Assembly (NCBI GenBank): GCA_020747065.1
Contig: JAGMVK010000001.1
Coordinates: 4,092,001 to 4,156,000 of the forward strand
Length of the DNA: 64,000 bases
Origin: Cadophora sp. MPI-SDFR-AT-0126
Lineage: Eukaryota > Ascomycota > Leotiomycetes > Helotiales > Ploettnerulaceae
Direction: 5' to 3'
Below are positions 35,680 through 46,156 of this stretch, piece by piece. A model generated the notes under the pieces. It worked only from the letters and a program-made list of their open reading frames with translations, was not told the DNA's origin and made no database searches. The position numbers and the translations under genes are program-made. How positions within the stretch are numbered: the stretch's first letter is position 1; every line of letters begins with the position of its first letter.

Positions 35680-37044
35680 GAGATTTGATATAGTCTTTAC
35701 ACCACATACCTCTATCAGTGTTGAAAGTTTTTCCTTGAAAAGATGAGCGTGAGTTTCTTATGTTTGGTCCTCAGGGTATATTTCCTACTGTTGAGTTGGG
35801 GGGGGGGGGGTACAGGATTCAAGCGGTGCTAAAAGAGGTATTTTATGATTTTTCGATGCACTCAAATAAGGAATAGGGATTATTGGCATCCTCAGGAAAT
35901 CGATGAGGGACTTCAGTTCTTTGTCGAGTTCAACTTATCTATAGTCTGGTCATTATTTATTTTATCCTCAAGACTCTATTTAGCGAACTCATGAATCATG
36001 GCGTTTTGTAAGTAGTGCATAACGTACGATTATTAATTTGGGTGTTGTTATTCCGAAGATAGTGGTGAGCCAGAAGATCTTGTGATATGCTACACGCCAA
36101 GCCTTGTCGTGGCAATAAAGTGTACCAGTAGTTTGGACGTTTACTAATCAGTCCGAGTGACTCGGGCCAAACCCGCTGACGTATCGATAAAGCTCACCAA
36201 GGTTGGCGAGGATTGATTTACTGTGACGGCAATGTGGATTTATTGCTTGGCTCTGGCTGGCACATTTACTTTCGTACAATACGGCCGAGGTGCAAGTCAT
36301 TCACATCTTCGTAATTCATGGAGTATACTCTAAAGGCGAGGACAACAAAACTAGAAAAGAATAGTAGTCGCTGGCAACCGTTCAACGACAAGCTCGGTGA
36401 GTCTTTATAGATTCGTTATTTTATTTCTCATGCTTGATAAAGGTCTTGAAACAATTTAATCTCTAGATTCTAGTATGCTAGTAGTAAGTGCGAATGAGAC
36501 TCTTTAGAGGCGATCAAAGACATCTAAAACGAGGCAAAATACAGACTGGCGGCAGTTTGAACCAGGGAGCAAGACCTTGATACTCCAAATGTGCCGAGTG
36601 CTGACCACCAAGGGCGAAGAGTAAAGGTAACAGATGTCGATCAAAACTTTCAAGTGAGCCGGAAAGACTCGATGTGCGAAATACCGAAGGCATTCCAAGG
36701 TCCTGACAAGAGTAACCTGCACGATTGGAATACACCCCGTGGAACATATAAAGCCTCTCATGGACGCTCCCTTTTGATGCTACGTTCGTTCATACTTCAC
36801 CGGATTTCTTTGACAATTTGGCAATTAACCTGGAAACAGCACGGCCGAATTTCAGGTCCAATTTCCCAGATCTTACTCACAGGTCAGCTTGTTTCGCCCT
36901 AACAAACGTATGTGAACAAAGAATCCTCATCCTTCCCCCCCGTATCACTGATAAATTGACTGAATGTTAAACAAACACACCCCTAAGCACGCACTTGTTG
37001 GCCACGATTCCAGCCAAGGACTCTTCTTCTTTGCAAATCGAAAG
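35680..37044. other. Intergenic region with a G13 run
   Basis: No gene recognised. A run of 13 G lies at 35798-35810. The right end holds a TATA box and the leader of the FAD-oxidoreductase relic. Confidence 0.5.
36747..36752 (+). promoter_or_regulatory. TATA box of the FAD-oxidoreductase relic
   Basis: TATAAA lies about 298 bp upstream of the relic's ATG at 37045, within CATATAAAGCC. Its survival suggests the gene decayed recently. Confidence 0.35.
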
Positions 37045-38439
37045 ATGAAGCAGGCAATCAACGTTGATTAACTCGTCATTGGCGCGGGTGCTATGGGAAT
37101 GGCTTTGGTTGATACAGTCTTCACCGACAATCAAAAAGCCACGTTCGCAATTGTTGATCGCTACCACCGCCTGGTGGTCATTGGAATAAGTCTTATCCAT
37201 TTGTTCGCCTTCACCAGCCTTCTAAGTTCTACGGCGTGAATTCCAGAGAGCTGGGCGAGGACAAACTTGATTTGGTTGGGTGGAACAAGGGGATGTTTGA
37301 GCTTGCCACTGTTGACGAAGTTTTGGCCTACTATACACGAGCCCTTGAGGAGCGATTCCTCCCGTCGGGTAGAGTGACGTGCTATCCGATATGCGAACAT
37401 ACGAGCGGCCGGGAGTTTCACTCTATAGATACCGGGCATGCGTATTCAGTTCGGGAGGAGACTCGGATCGTTGATGCCACCTTCATGCGCGTGAGAGTAC
37501 CTTCTATGGGTCCACCCGCTTACAGAACCGCCGAAGATGTGAAACTAGTCACACCCAACGCTCTCGCCACCCTTTCTCGACCCTACGCTAACTGTACCGT
37601 AGTCGGCGCTGGTAAGACTGGTATTGACGCTTGTTCGTGGATGCTAAGCATAGGTATCGAGCCATCAAAGATCACCTGGATTATGCCACGGGACTCGTGG
37701 TTTTGGGATCGTAGTCAACTACAACCCAGGGCATTATCTTATTAGAATGCATTGGCGAACTCCAAACGGGCCGCCGAAGCAGTCATGGCCGCTACATCAG
37801 TAGACGATTTGTTGACTCGTCTAGGTGCAGCAGGGAGCCTGCTACGTTTGTTTGAGGTCTGGCCTACCATGTATCGTTGCGCTACAGTATCTGTACCGGA
37901 ACTTGAGCAGGTTCGGAGGATCAAAAACATCGTCCGTATGGGCCGCGTGAGACAGATCAGTGCTGATGAGATGGTACTGGATGGCGGAAGATATAGTACT
38001 GTGGCCGACACACTCTACATCGACTGTACGGCTGACGGACTCAAGAGCTACCCACCAGTCCCTGTGTTCAACGGTAACCGCCTCACACTTCAGGCGGTCC
38101 GAAGCTGCTAGCAAGTGTTCAGCGCTACATTCATCGCCCACGTCGAGACTGCTTATGACAGTGACTAAGAGAAAAACTCTCTGTGTGCTCCCATCTCGCA
38201 GCCGAACCAATCCATTGACTGGCTTAAAACTAGGCTCCGAGATAATGAGAATGGTGTACTCTGGGAAGCGGAGCCAAAGACCGTCGCCTGGTTGGGCCAA
38301 TGTCGACTTGATTTGTTTCGTGGCATAATGCCACCACTGCCAGACGATCCTGAGGAGCGGCAGATCGTGCTACAAACAAAGGAGACAACGAGGCAAGCCA
38401 ATCAGTCGCTGGTATCTCGAATGGAGTCTCCCTTATAAT
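37045..38439 (+). pseudogene. FAD/NAD(P)-binding oxidoreductase, inactivated
   Basis: The start codon is followed by a dinucleotide-binding motif LVIGAGAMGMALVD, but with TAA just before it (about 37069). A one-base deletion near 37170 breaks YHRPGGHWNK, a motif typical of flavoprotein monooxygenases. The next stretch is long and open (37236-37742): NSRELGEDKLDLVGWNKG, then a second Rossmann motif VVGAGKTGIDACSW and WIMPRDSWFW. Stops follow at about 37743 (TAG), 38109 (TAG where CAG is likely, in C-Q-Q-V-F-S-A-T-F) and 38168 (TAA). Homologous sequence still continues, with SIDDLL-like, WPTMYRCATVS, LYIDCTADGLKSYPP and DWLKTRLRDNENGVLWEAEP, to the TAA at about 38437. Its substrate is unknown. 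Confidence 0.8.
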
Positions 38440-39639
38440 CGAGATTCCCTGCGTGCGCCTCAGTCCCGCTTTCTGCTCGACCGATATCTCTCTCAAACAT
38501 CGAGCCAACTTGGCATTATTCACGATTCAAGGAATCCTTTCATATCGCTTGTCCTCCCATTGGCATTCTCAAATGAAAATGTCATGAACTGCGTGCTGGC
38601 TCTCTCAGAAGCGCATTCTTGTTACGTTGGGGCAGTTTATACAACTACTATTTCAACTACTTCGTCTCACTATTCACTGGTAATTCGTGATCTACAGACA
38701 AGATTGCCCACAATAGATTACAGAAACAGAGTGGACATACTGCACTTACTACTGATAATTTTCTCTTCTCCTTCACCTTACCCCTCCTCCTCCTGACCTT
38801 ATGTAGATTATCTCTGGCTCCCCACAGTCTACAATCTTACAACACTTAGCGGCTAGCCGACATCTCGTACATCTCGTCCTGAATATCATCTCTTGCCCCA
38901 CCGTCTTCGCGACCGCCGATCAATTTCCTTATGGGGTTGCGTCCTAGAAATGTATTCTTACCGCGACCTCGCTGCCTCTGTCACACCACGAGGCAATTTG
39001 TCTTCTTGTGACATACTCAAGTTAGATTCGTTTCTTGATAGCCTAGAGGCATTAACTCAATATTCGACTTATGGAGTCTATTTCGGGTGCGGACACAGCA
39101 TATTTGAGTTTATTCCTAGAATATCTTCAATTATTACTCAACAATTATCCGAAGGCGCAACCGGCGCTCAATGCTCCGAAGCCTACAACAACTACAAAAT
39201 CCTTGAATTTGAACTCTGCGCCTGGAAGCCTACGGGATCAGAAATGACAAGTGACCAGGTTGCGGCTGCGATAATTTACCAAAATGCATTACTCTTTTAT
39301 CTCCAATCAGCGTTCTACTCCTTCCTAGATGCTCCCTCTCTTCTCTCGGAAATTGAAGCTCGTATCGGTGTGTGTTTGCCGCTCCTCCTCTCACTATCAC
39401 CATCTCGCCTTGAGGGGATATGTCTATGGCCAACAATGATAATCGGGTCGTGTCTGCGGAAGGACGAGGACAAGAAGATTTTGAGTGAGGGGCTTGAGAG
39501 GAGCGTTTACAAAATGAAGGGCGTAAGGAATTGCCTTCAATTACTTGAATTGTGGGAAGATGATATCGTGAGCGCATTTGGTCCGCAGGGACTTCATTAT
39601 GTCATGAAGAAGATGGGATGGAATTTGTGTCTATCGTAG
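38440..39639 (+). pseudogene. Fungal-specific transcription-factor domain, N-terminus missing
   Basis: The sequence starts, directly after the flavoprotein relic, inside a fungal transcription-factor regulatory domain: NPFISLVLPLAFSNENVMNC, VLALSEAHSC, then after a frame change ISGSPQSTILQHLAASRHL, and after another (near 38935) the long frame 38893-39639. That frame carries VLEMYSYRDLAASVTPRG, LLFYLQSAFYSFLD, LWPTMIIGSCLR and the usual closing pattern (VRNCLQLLELWEDD, MKKMGWNLCLS). This pattern matches the PF11951-type domain that follows a Zn2Cys6 DNA-binding domain. No Zn2Cys6 motif is found upstream, so the gene is a truncated remnant. Confidence 0.7.
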
Positions 39640-39654
39640 CCTGATTATATACTG

Positions 39655-39950
39655 ATGCAGCACTACTCTACGCTTGAGAGCATGAACACCCTCGCATCGC
39701 TATTATGTCACCGAGAGAAGTACGGCGAGGCTAAGCCCGTGCCCCGGCAAACGCTGCTGCTTAATCAGAAAGTCCTTGGCCAAGAGCATCCCTCTACGCT
39801 CAAGAGCATGAATAATCTCGCATGGCTACTGCAAGCCGGGAGAAGTACGACGAGGCCGAGACAATGTGCCGGCAGACGCTGCAGCCGAGAGAAATGGCCC
39901 TTAGCCAGGAGCACCCCGCAACTTTCACGAGCATATGCTGTCTAGCCTTC
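39655..39950 (+). pseudogene. TPR (kinesin-light-chain-like) repeat fragment
   Basis: About two 42-residue TPR units of the type found at the C-terminus of fungal NB-ARC/NACHT proteins: STLESMNTLASLLCHREKYG, EHPSTLKSMNNLAWLL, then after a frameshift near 39830 REKYDEAETMCRQTLQ and SQEHPATFTSI. No nucleotide-binding domain is nearby, so this is an orphan piece left by deletion or transposition. Confidence 0.75.
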
Positions 39951-40847
39951 TACTTTCAAATCCAAAGACAGTATATAGAAGCATCATCGGAGGTTAGAAT
40001 TAGTCATCCTATCCAAATTCGAAACTTATTTCCTCCTCTTTGTTCGCCGTCTCGATTTCTTACCAATGCTTTGCTCCCCCAATACGGGTTGTCTTATGCG
40101 TTGGAGCCTCTCTACTATGTCCAAAAACTCTACAAGCCGTGGGCATGTGATTGTAATGCCTGGTATTACTTCAGAGTTGAAAGTTGCTAACTCGGAATCA
40201 GCGAAGCAATCGAGGGGAAGACGCAATGTCTTGGTGGTATTGGTGGCAAATTCGCAGGTTCGAGGTACCAACCGCGTGGCGATCCTGCAAAGATATGCAC
40301 GCCATAACAGCGCTCTCCAATCTACGAGTCCCGCAACAGCCAGAAGGCAGAAAGGGACCTCCACACGGTCAGAGAGCCCCATAGGTCGAAATAGACCTTT
40401 TTGTATTTCGTGCATGGCCGAAATAACCTGCCAAGGCAGGGCAGGGGTAAGTCACTATATGCTCAATTGGTCTACATACACTGCACATGTGTATAGCGCG
40501 CGGTTGTATTGCTAAGACGGTTCTATCTCACCTTATATAGCCCTGTTTTCAGCTGTTTCCACGAGTTCTATGCCCTGCTGAGCTGTAAGTACCCCTCCCG
40601 ATTGTATAAAGACCTTTTTATTGCTCTTTTTATTTTTTGACGCGCGTTTTCAGCTTGTAACTGCTAATTTTCCTCTGTAGGAAAGTGTGTTGGTATATAT
40701 AGCTATTTTCGCGCATTTGACTAATCGTTGAAATGCCGATTCTCTAGGACTAAAAGGGATATTTGGGTACATCCGACGGTGTAGAGACCCTCTAATCGAC
40801 TTTGCTTGAAGATCTACCGCCTCGGGGTGTCGTGGAGTCTCTGAAAT
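39951..40847. other. Repeat-like non-coding region beside the pogo relic
   Basis: No gene recognised. It contains small palindromes such as GGTCGAAATAGACC (about 40384) and TA-rich sequence. It may be the non-coding flank of the pogo element next to it. Confidence 0.35.
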
Positions 40848-41333
40848 TCACTGCTGTGGTCGTAGAGGTGCTGGTTGGGGGCGGTGGTGGGTAGGTAACC
40901 GGATGTGGATAGTGAGCTTTTCAAGCACGTGCTCTGGATTAATGGGAACTAAACCAGTAGCTGCAAAACCACTAAGCGCAATTACAGGAGTTATAGCTTC
41001 CATGCATGCTTTGTGATATGCGGTAAGGAAGTCTGGCTTATCAATATAGTTGGCTCCGTCACGCATCAATTACTCAATCTAACGCCTGTACACACGTTTT
41101 AAGGTGACAAAACAGCTAAAATCTAGTGGTTGCAAAAGGTGTGAACTATGTGCAGGCATACAGAGCGTAATTGTTTGTCCGCAGGTCCATACAAGGCATG
41201 TCTCAGCTAGAATAGGGGTAGGAGGACCACTTCCGGAGGAGACTCGGTAGCGTTCCGGGGTACCATAGTCTGGCACCTCCCACTCCCTCTTAGAAATACA
41301 CAGATTTTCCACACCATCAAGCTTGATATGCAT
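40848..41333 (-). mobile_element. pogo/Fot1-type transposase fragment
   Basis: On the minus strand the sequence reads MHIKLDGVENLCISKREWEV, then ITLCMPAHSSHLLQPLDFSC, FVTLKRVYRR, two stops, and NYIDKPDFLTAYHKACMEAI, ALSGFAATGLVPINPEHVLE. This is the end of a DDE_1 superfamily transposase of the pogo/Fot1 group (C-M-P-x-H-S-S-H-x-L-Q-P-L-D is a hallmark). It lacks most of the catalytic core and carries stops, so it is a dead copy. Confidence 0.85.
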
Positions 41334-41663
41334 ATATTACCATATAACGTTTGATTCTTGACTTATATTCGGTATTGTTCCGACAGTAATAATCCTAAGT
41401 TCTTGCAAAACAAGTCGAACTCCAGTGTTATGTGACTTTCGTGCCTATCCAGAATCAAGGGAGTCTATATAACCCCCTTATACGCGGTGCTGGACGACTC
41501 AAAACAAGTAGTGAGTCAAAAAATCTCTACGTACCTTTTCCTTAAGCCCCGGAGTTATTGATTAGACGCTCACAAAAGTTGATGTCACCGCGTCTGAAAT
41601 GCGAACCCGGGACAGGTTTTGCAACCGTCGTGTGAACAAGACCTTTGGGGAGTGCTCTTGTGC
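41334..41663. other. Intergenic region
   Basis: Transposon flank plus the 3' region of the acyl-CoA ligase gene. Nothing else is recognised. Confidence 0.5.
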
Positions 41664-43441
41664 TTATAGCTTCGACTGCAGCGGCCTTTCACCCCCTGCC
41701 TTCGCCAATGCCCTCACCTGGGTTCGCAAAATCTTCCCCGCCGCCGACTTAGGCACCGCATCTATGAATCTGATCCCTCCTCTCAGCTGTTTATGATTAG
41801 CAACCTTTCCCTTCATCCAGGTCTGGATCTCCCGCGCAGTTTCTTCACTCGCATCCACCCCTGGACCAACCACCAAGTACGCCCTCGGCACCTCCGTCGC
41901 CCTTTCATCGTCTTGCACTCCGACCACCGCTGCATCCGCCACCTTCGGATGACTCATCAAAACCCCCTCTAGCTCTGCCGGCGCGACTTGGAAGGCATTG
42001 TACTTAATCAACTCTTTACTCCGATCAGTGATAAACACATTTCCACTCGCGTCTTGATATCCTATATCGCCGGTCTTGAAGTATCCGTCTTCGGAAAACG
42101 CCTCGACCGTTTTGGCAGGATTGTTCAGATACCCTTGAAACACATTGGGACCTTTAATCCAGAGTTCGCCGACTTCCATGCCGGGGACTTCGTTGCCAGC
42201 AGGTGAAACGAATTTTGCGACTTGGTTGGCCAGGAGGGTTCCGATCGAGCCGATGGGTTCACCCAAGGACTCCCAAGTCTGCTGATATATCACTGGACTC
42301 GTCTCACTTAATCCATATCCTTGCCTGACCGGAATATCTAGCCTCTTCCGGACGATGTTTACAAGCTCTTTTGACAGCGGGGCAGCGCCCGAATTCAATG
42401 TCCGCAGCGAGCTCAGGTCGTACTTGTTGACGACTGGGGATTTTCCGAGGAGGAGCATCACCGGAGGAACGACCATGGCAACGGTAACTTTCCTCCGTTG
42501 GGTAGTTGCGCAATATTTTTCTAGGTCGAACTTTGGCATGACGATCACCTCGGCTCCTGCGTAGAGGAAGTAGAGAACGACACTTGTGAGTCCTAGAGCG
42601 GAATGTTAGCATAGGCAAGTGGATTGATGTGGGTATCGTGTCCGCACACCATAACTGTGGAAAAACGGAAGGAAGCCGATGACGCTATCTCCTCTCCCGC
42701 GCGGTCCTCCTTTGCAACTTAGATTGCCATTCCCGCTTTGCCAAAGCATCAATATATTAGAGACGATGTTTCTGTGACTAAGCATCACTCCCTTCGGCTT
42801 TCCAGTCGTTCCAGACGAGTATATGAAGCAGCATGTGTCTTTCTGTGGGTCGAAGGAATATGGCATGGTCGAATGGCTGGGACCTCGGAGCAATTTGAAA
42901 TGCTTCAATCCGGACGGTCGGGCAAACTCTTGGTCTCCCAAGAGAAGTATCTTGCTTATTGGGAATCCTAGCTTCTTTGCAGCAACAAGCACAACAGGCA
43001 GGAGCGACACATGAGTAACCAGAAGTTTCGCAGCAGAATCCGCCAGCTGAAACTCTACCTCAGAAGCTGTGTAGCTTGAGTTGACGAGGGACACGATGCC
43101 GCCGGCCCAGAGAGTACCCAGCAGCACAACGGGGAAGTCCACGTCATTCGGTGAAAAGAGAGCAACCACGTCGCCCTTATTCCAGCTGTATTCCGCGAGA
43201 AGGCCAGAGCCGAATTGAATTGTTGCATCTCGAAGAGCATGGTATGAATAGGCACGAGGCGTTTCAGCATCGGAAAAGAGCACTAGGCGCAGAGCAGGTG
43301 AGTGAGGTAGACGAGAGAATGTGGTTTTGAGACTAACATACCTTGATCTGTTGGATATGTTCGGTCTGATCTAGAAAAGAGAAAGTCCCAGAGGTTCACG
43401 TTTGGTATGTCCAGTGGTGGATAGTTGGACGAGGTAGGCAT
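41664..43441 (-). CDS. 4-coumarate-CoA ligase-like acyl-CoA synthetase, peroxisomal
   Basis: Three exons, 43441-43342, 43282-42650 and 42592-41664, give 553 residues. ANL-superfamily motifs are all present: IYSSGTTGKPKGVMLSHRN (about residues 187-205), FLPFFHSYG, QGYGLSETSP, GELWIKGPNVFQGYL, YFKTGDIGYQD, DRSKELIKYNAFQVAPAELE and the lysine motif PKSAAGKILR. The protein ends in SKL, a type 1 peroxisomal targeting signal. It activates a carboxylic acid (aryl, fatty or polyketide acid) to its CoA thioester. It is divergent from the MaoC hydratase relic at 44.3 kb, which suggests a former shared peroxisomal pathway. Length is normal for the family and no defect is seen. Confidence 0.93.
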
Positions 43442-44283
43442 GGTAAGGAATACTGTGCGGTGGTTTCAGTGCCTGCGGTTTTGTTTTCGACTTGACAAAG
43501 TTGAGGAGACACGAGTCGGACTCATGGTAGTTCTATAGTGACAGCATTTTAGTGAGTTCGTCGAGAGTGTCCAGGGTTGAAGTGCCGAGCAGTCCGGGTT
43601 GAAGTGCCGAGGAGTGGTGAGGCTGGCGAAGTGAGAGGTGATTCTCGCTTATGTTTTGCTCTTCCAGTTATGTTAGACCCGTTTTATGGACGAGCGAGGG
43701 CTGAGACCAGACCAACCATGCTCAGGCGGTCTTGCTAACGCCGGTACCGATCAAGCTGAGTTGTAGCTGGGTCCCGAGCAACGGCGTCATAGTCCCGCTG
43801 CAAGGGGGATATTCGCAGTTGGAAGGACACAGAGCAAGGCACGAGCTGTTAGGTGAGAAGAGCCACGGCAGGCGGGTTAATTACACGGTGGTTCGGGATT
43901 TTGATTACAACCCCCGCAATGCACGTTGCTGGCCATGGAAGGTATAAACAGGGGCCAAAATATACCAGCTGTACCACCCTTTAGTAATCGTGCATTTCCC
44001 GGCCAGCCGCCAATGCAGGGATGTTCTCCACGATGGTTCAGATCATATCACTTTAGTATCTGCGGCCTGCATTAATGTTTAGTGATCGTTCCGAGGCAAC
44101 GGATCACCGTTCACCCCCCACTAACCGGTGTATCCGCGGATCGGAATCGTACACCAGGACGATGTTCAGCACAAACCTTGATGCGGAAAGATGTAACGAC
44201 CTTCGAACTCTTTGATATCACATTTATCTCCATACCGACTGCCAGCGTAGCAATAAATCACACCGGCTCAAAACTTTCCAACA
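43442..44283. other. Divergent intergenic region
   Basis: About 840 bp between the acyl-CoA ligase (minus) and the MaoC relic (plus). It would have been a shared promoter. A directly repeated phrase GTTGAAGTGCCGAG(C/G)AG appears near 43574 and 43599. Confidence 0.45.
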
Positions 44284-44935
44284 ATGCCCGCACCTGGGGA
44301 GAATGTCCCATTGGGCTCGGCCGCAGTCGCCTGGCTGAAGCGAGATGCACTGCTGTTCGCTGTGAGCATTGGCAATGGGACAGATGAACTCAACTTTGTC
44401 TTTGTTGGTATACCTGCGAGAGAAGAAGTACGCGAATCACGGACTGATCACGTCTTCAGGAGTAAAACGATGTTTTCGAGGCATTCCCAACATACGCCAG
44501 CATTCTGCGTATGTTATACAGTCCTATACGTGTACAGGGGGGTCCAGAGATGCTGGCCTTTCATCCTCACGACAGCCTTCAAGTTGACCGATCAAGAAGT
44601 CGTTGATTTTTCTAGTCGATTCACTCCACCCGTGATTCCCAGTGTACCCAAACTTAACCCGGACAACATCATTGATGGCGGTAGGACCATGACATCCTAC
44701 CGCCAAATCCCAACCAGTTCCGCCGGCCGACGCTTTGAACTTCGCTCCAGACTTGTAGGCGTGTACGACAAGGGCAAACTGGGCTCGATTATCGAAGATG
44801 AGAAGATCTTGGTGGATGCGGCGTCAGGAGAGGAGTACGTGAAGGCAGTCGGAAACACCTTCTACCTTGGCCAGGGCAATTGAACACCAAAGCCGTGCAA
44901 GGACCCCACGCGAATCTACGATCGAAAGGGGTACA
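44284..44935 (+). pseudogene. MaoC-type enoyl-CoA hydratase, N-terminal half with two stops
   Basis: Family blocks run in order: VAWLKRDALLFAVSIGNG and TDELNFVF; after an intron, FEAFPTYASIL; after a second intron (GTATGT donor near 44507, acceptor at about 44575), PFKLTDQEVVDF, RLVGVYDKGKLGSIIEDEKI, VDAASGEEYVKAVGNTF and YLGQGN. This matches the N-terminal hot-dog part of peroxisomal (3R)-enoyl-CoA hydratases. Two in-frame stops occur: TAA at about 44465, where CAA fits, and TGA at 44881, directly after GQGN, where the family has Trp. Both are C:G to T:A changes. The second half is not recognisable apart from a weak YRF..NYNPIM near 45000. Confidence 0.75.
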
Positions 44936-44999
44936 GCTCCACAACGTACTACATTTCCTATCTATCCTGGATACTAAGGATAATCGGCTGACATCCTAC

Positions 45000-45650
45000 A
45001 GGTTTGCACCGTATCCTTCGAACTACAACCCCATTATGCAATCGCACGTCGACCGGACCGATGAACAAAGGCCCGTTCTTCCTAACGATAACCGCGACCG
45101 GGTGTCTGACACATACGTATTGAGGAAGACTGTGGATGCGGATAATGCCGAGAACGTTGTTACTTCTGCTACGAGGATTGGCAGAGCGAGGACGGCATGG
45201 TTCGATTGAGGTGTTGCAATCCCTGGCTTCACGAAGGCTGTCTCTCCAAATCCGTTCTCGACGGTCGTAGTCCCACTTGTAGAATCTGCTGAGATGGGAG
45301 ATGTTGAAAAGGTTAAGGAGCTTCTAGAAAAGCACACGTCTTGTACACTGCAGGACTATTACGGCAGGATTCCACTGCATTTAGCGGTGCTGGAGGGACA
45401 CGAAGAGGTGGTTAAGGAGCTGCTCGACCATGGAGTCGGCACATCCACCGCCGATTTCAAGGGCCGGACGGCACTACACTTGCTGCACATGGCTATTCTC
45501 TAGGCGTTCTCACACTTCTCCTGGATAAAGGAGCGGATATGACCGCCCGAGTGGCGAGGCATGACGCCACTTCACTTAGCATACGGGGGATTCTGACGAG
45601 TGCTCGCGTTGTGGCGCAGACAGGGCAAATTGCTTTCAGCTTGTCCATAC
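45000..45650 (+). pseudogene. Ankyrin-repeat protein fragment
   Basis: One frame runs from upstream through a TGA at 45207-45209 into PLVESAEMGDVEKVKELLEK, YGRIPLHLAVLEGHEEVVKE, LLDHGVG and DFKGRTALHL. A one-base deletion near 45480 then moves the frame to AAHGYSLGVLTLLLDKGADM. The repeats follow the ankyrin consensus (G-x-T-x-L-H-x-A-x-x-x-G-x-x-x-x-x-x-x-L-L). The stop and the frameshift show it is broken. It is probably the remains of an NLR or similar ankyrin protein. Confidence 0.75.
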
Positions 45651-46033
45651 CCGTGCTGACCTTCTTCAGGTTAAGCATGCCTTGAAAGCTGAGATGGCCA
45701 AGATCGTTTTTCTCGGCACGCAGGGCGGGACGTTATATCCAACCTTGGAAACCCTGTGCGGATCAAGTTCGTCCCTTCCCTGGCCTTTACTATCGCCCGC
45801 CAACGTTCGACGACTGAAATTGAGTCGTTTCGAGCTGGAGTCGTGGTGTTGGGTGCATTCCTGATTCGGAGCCTCCTGGGCGATCGACAGATCGAATGAC
45901 GACGACAATAAAGTGCAGCATTTAGTGGCGGCGCCATAATTGCGGATGACACGAAAGCGCTGTCTGCGGCGAGGTAGAACAATGTGGAAAGAAGAAAAAA
46001 CGGGAGGTCATCACCGATTCTGCCTCCTCCAGG
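45651..46033. other. Intergenic region
   Basis: No supported gene; overlapping short frames only. Confidence 0.4.
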
Positions 46034-46156
46034 TACTCCCTTTATTCAGTGGTTTACAAATGGGGCTATCCACTTCTAGGGAAAAGGGATTAATTAGTTC
46101 GTCAAATAACCTTGTAGTGGAAGGACCCCTTGGCAGACCACTGAATAAAGGGAGTA
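46034..46156. mobile_element. MITE with 19-bp inverted repeats and TA ends
   Basis: TACTCCCTTTATTCAGTGG at 46034-46052 is matched perfectly in inverted form at 46138-46156. The unit is 123 bp, has no coding capacity, and its outermost TA could be the target duplication of a Tc1/mariner-type element. The CTCCCT start recalls Stowaway-type ends. This perfect repeat in otherwise decayed DNA suggests a fairly recent insertion. Confidence 0.75.
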
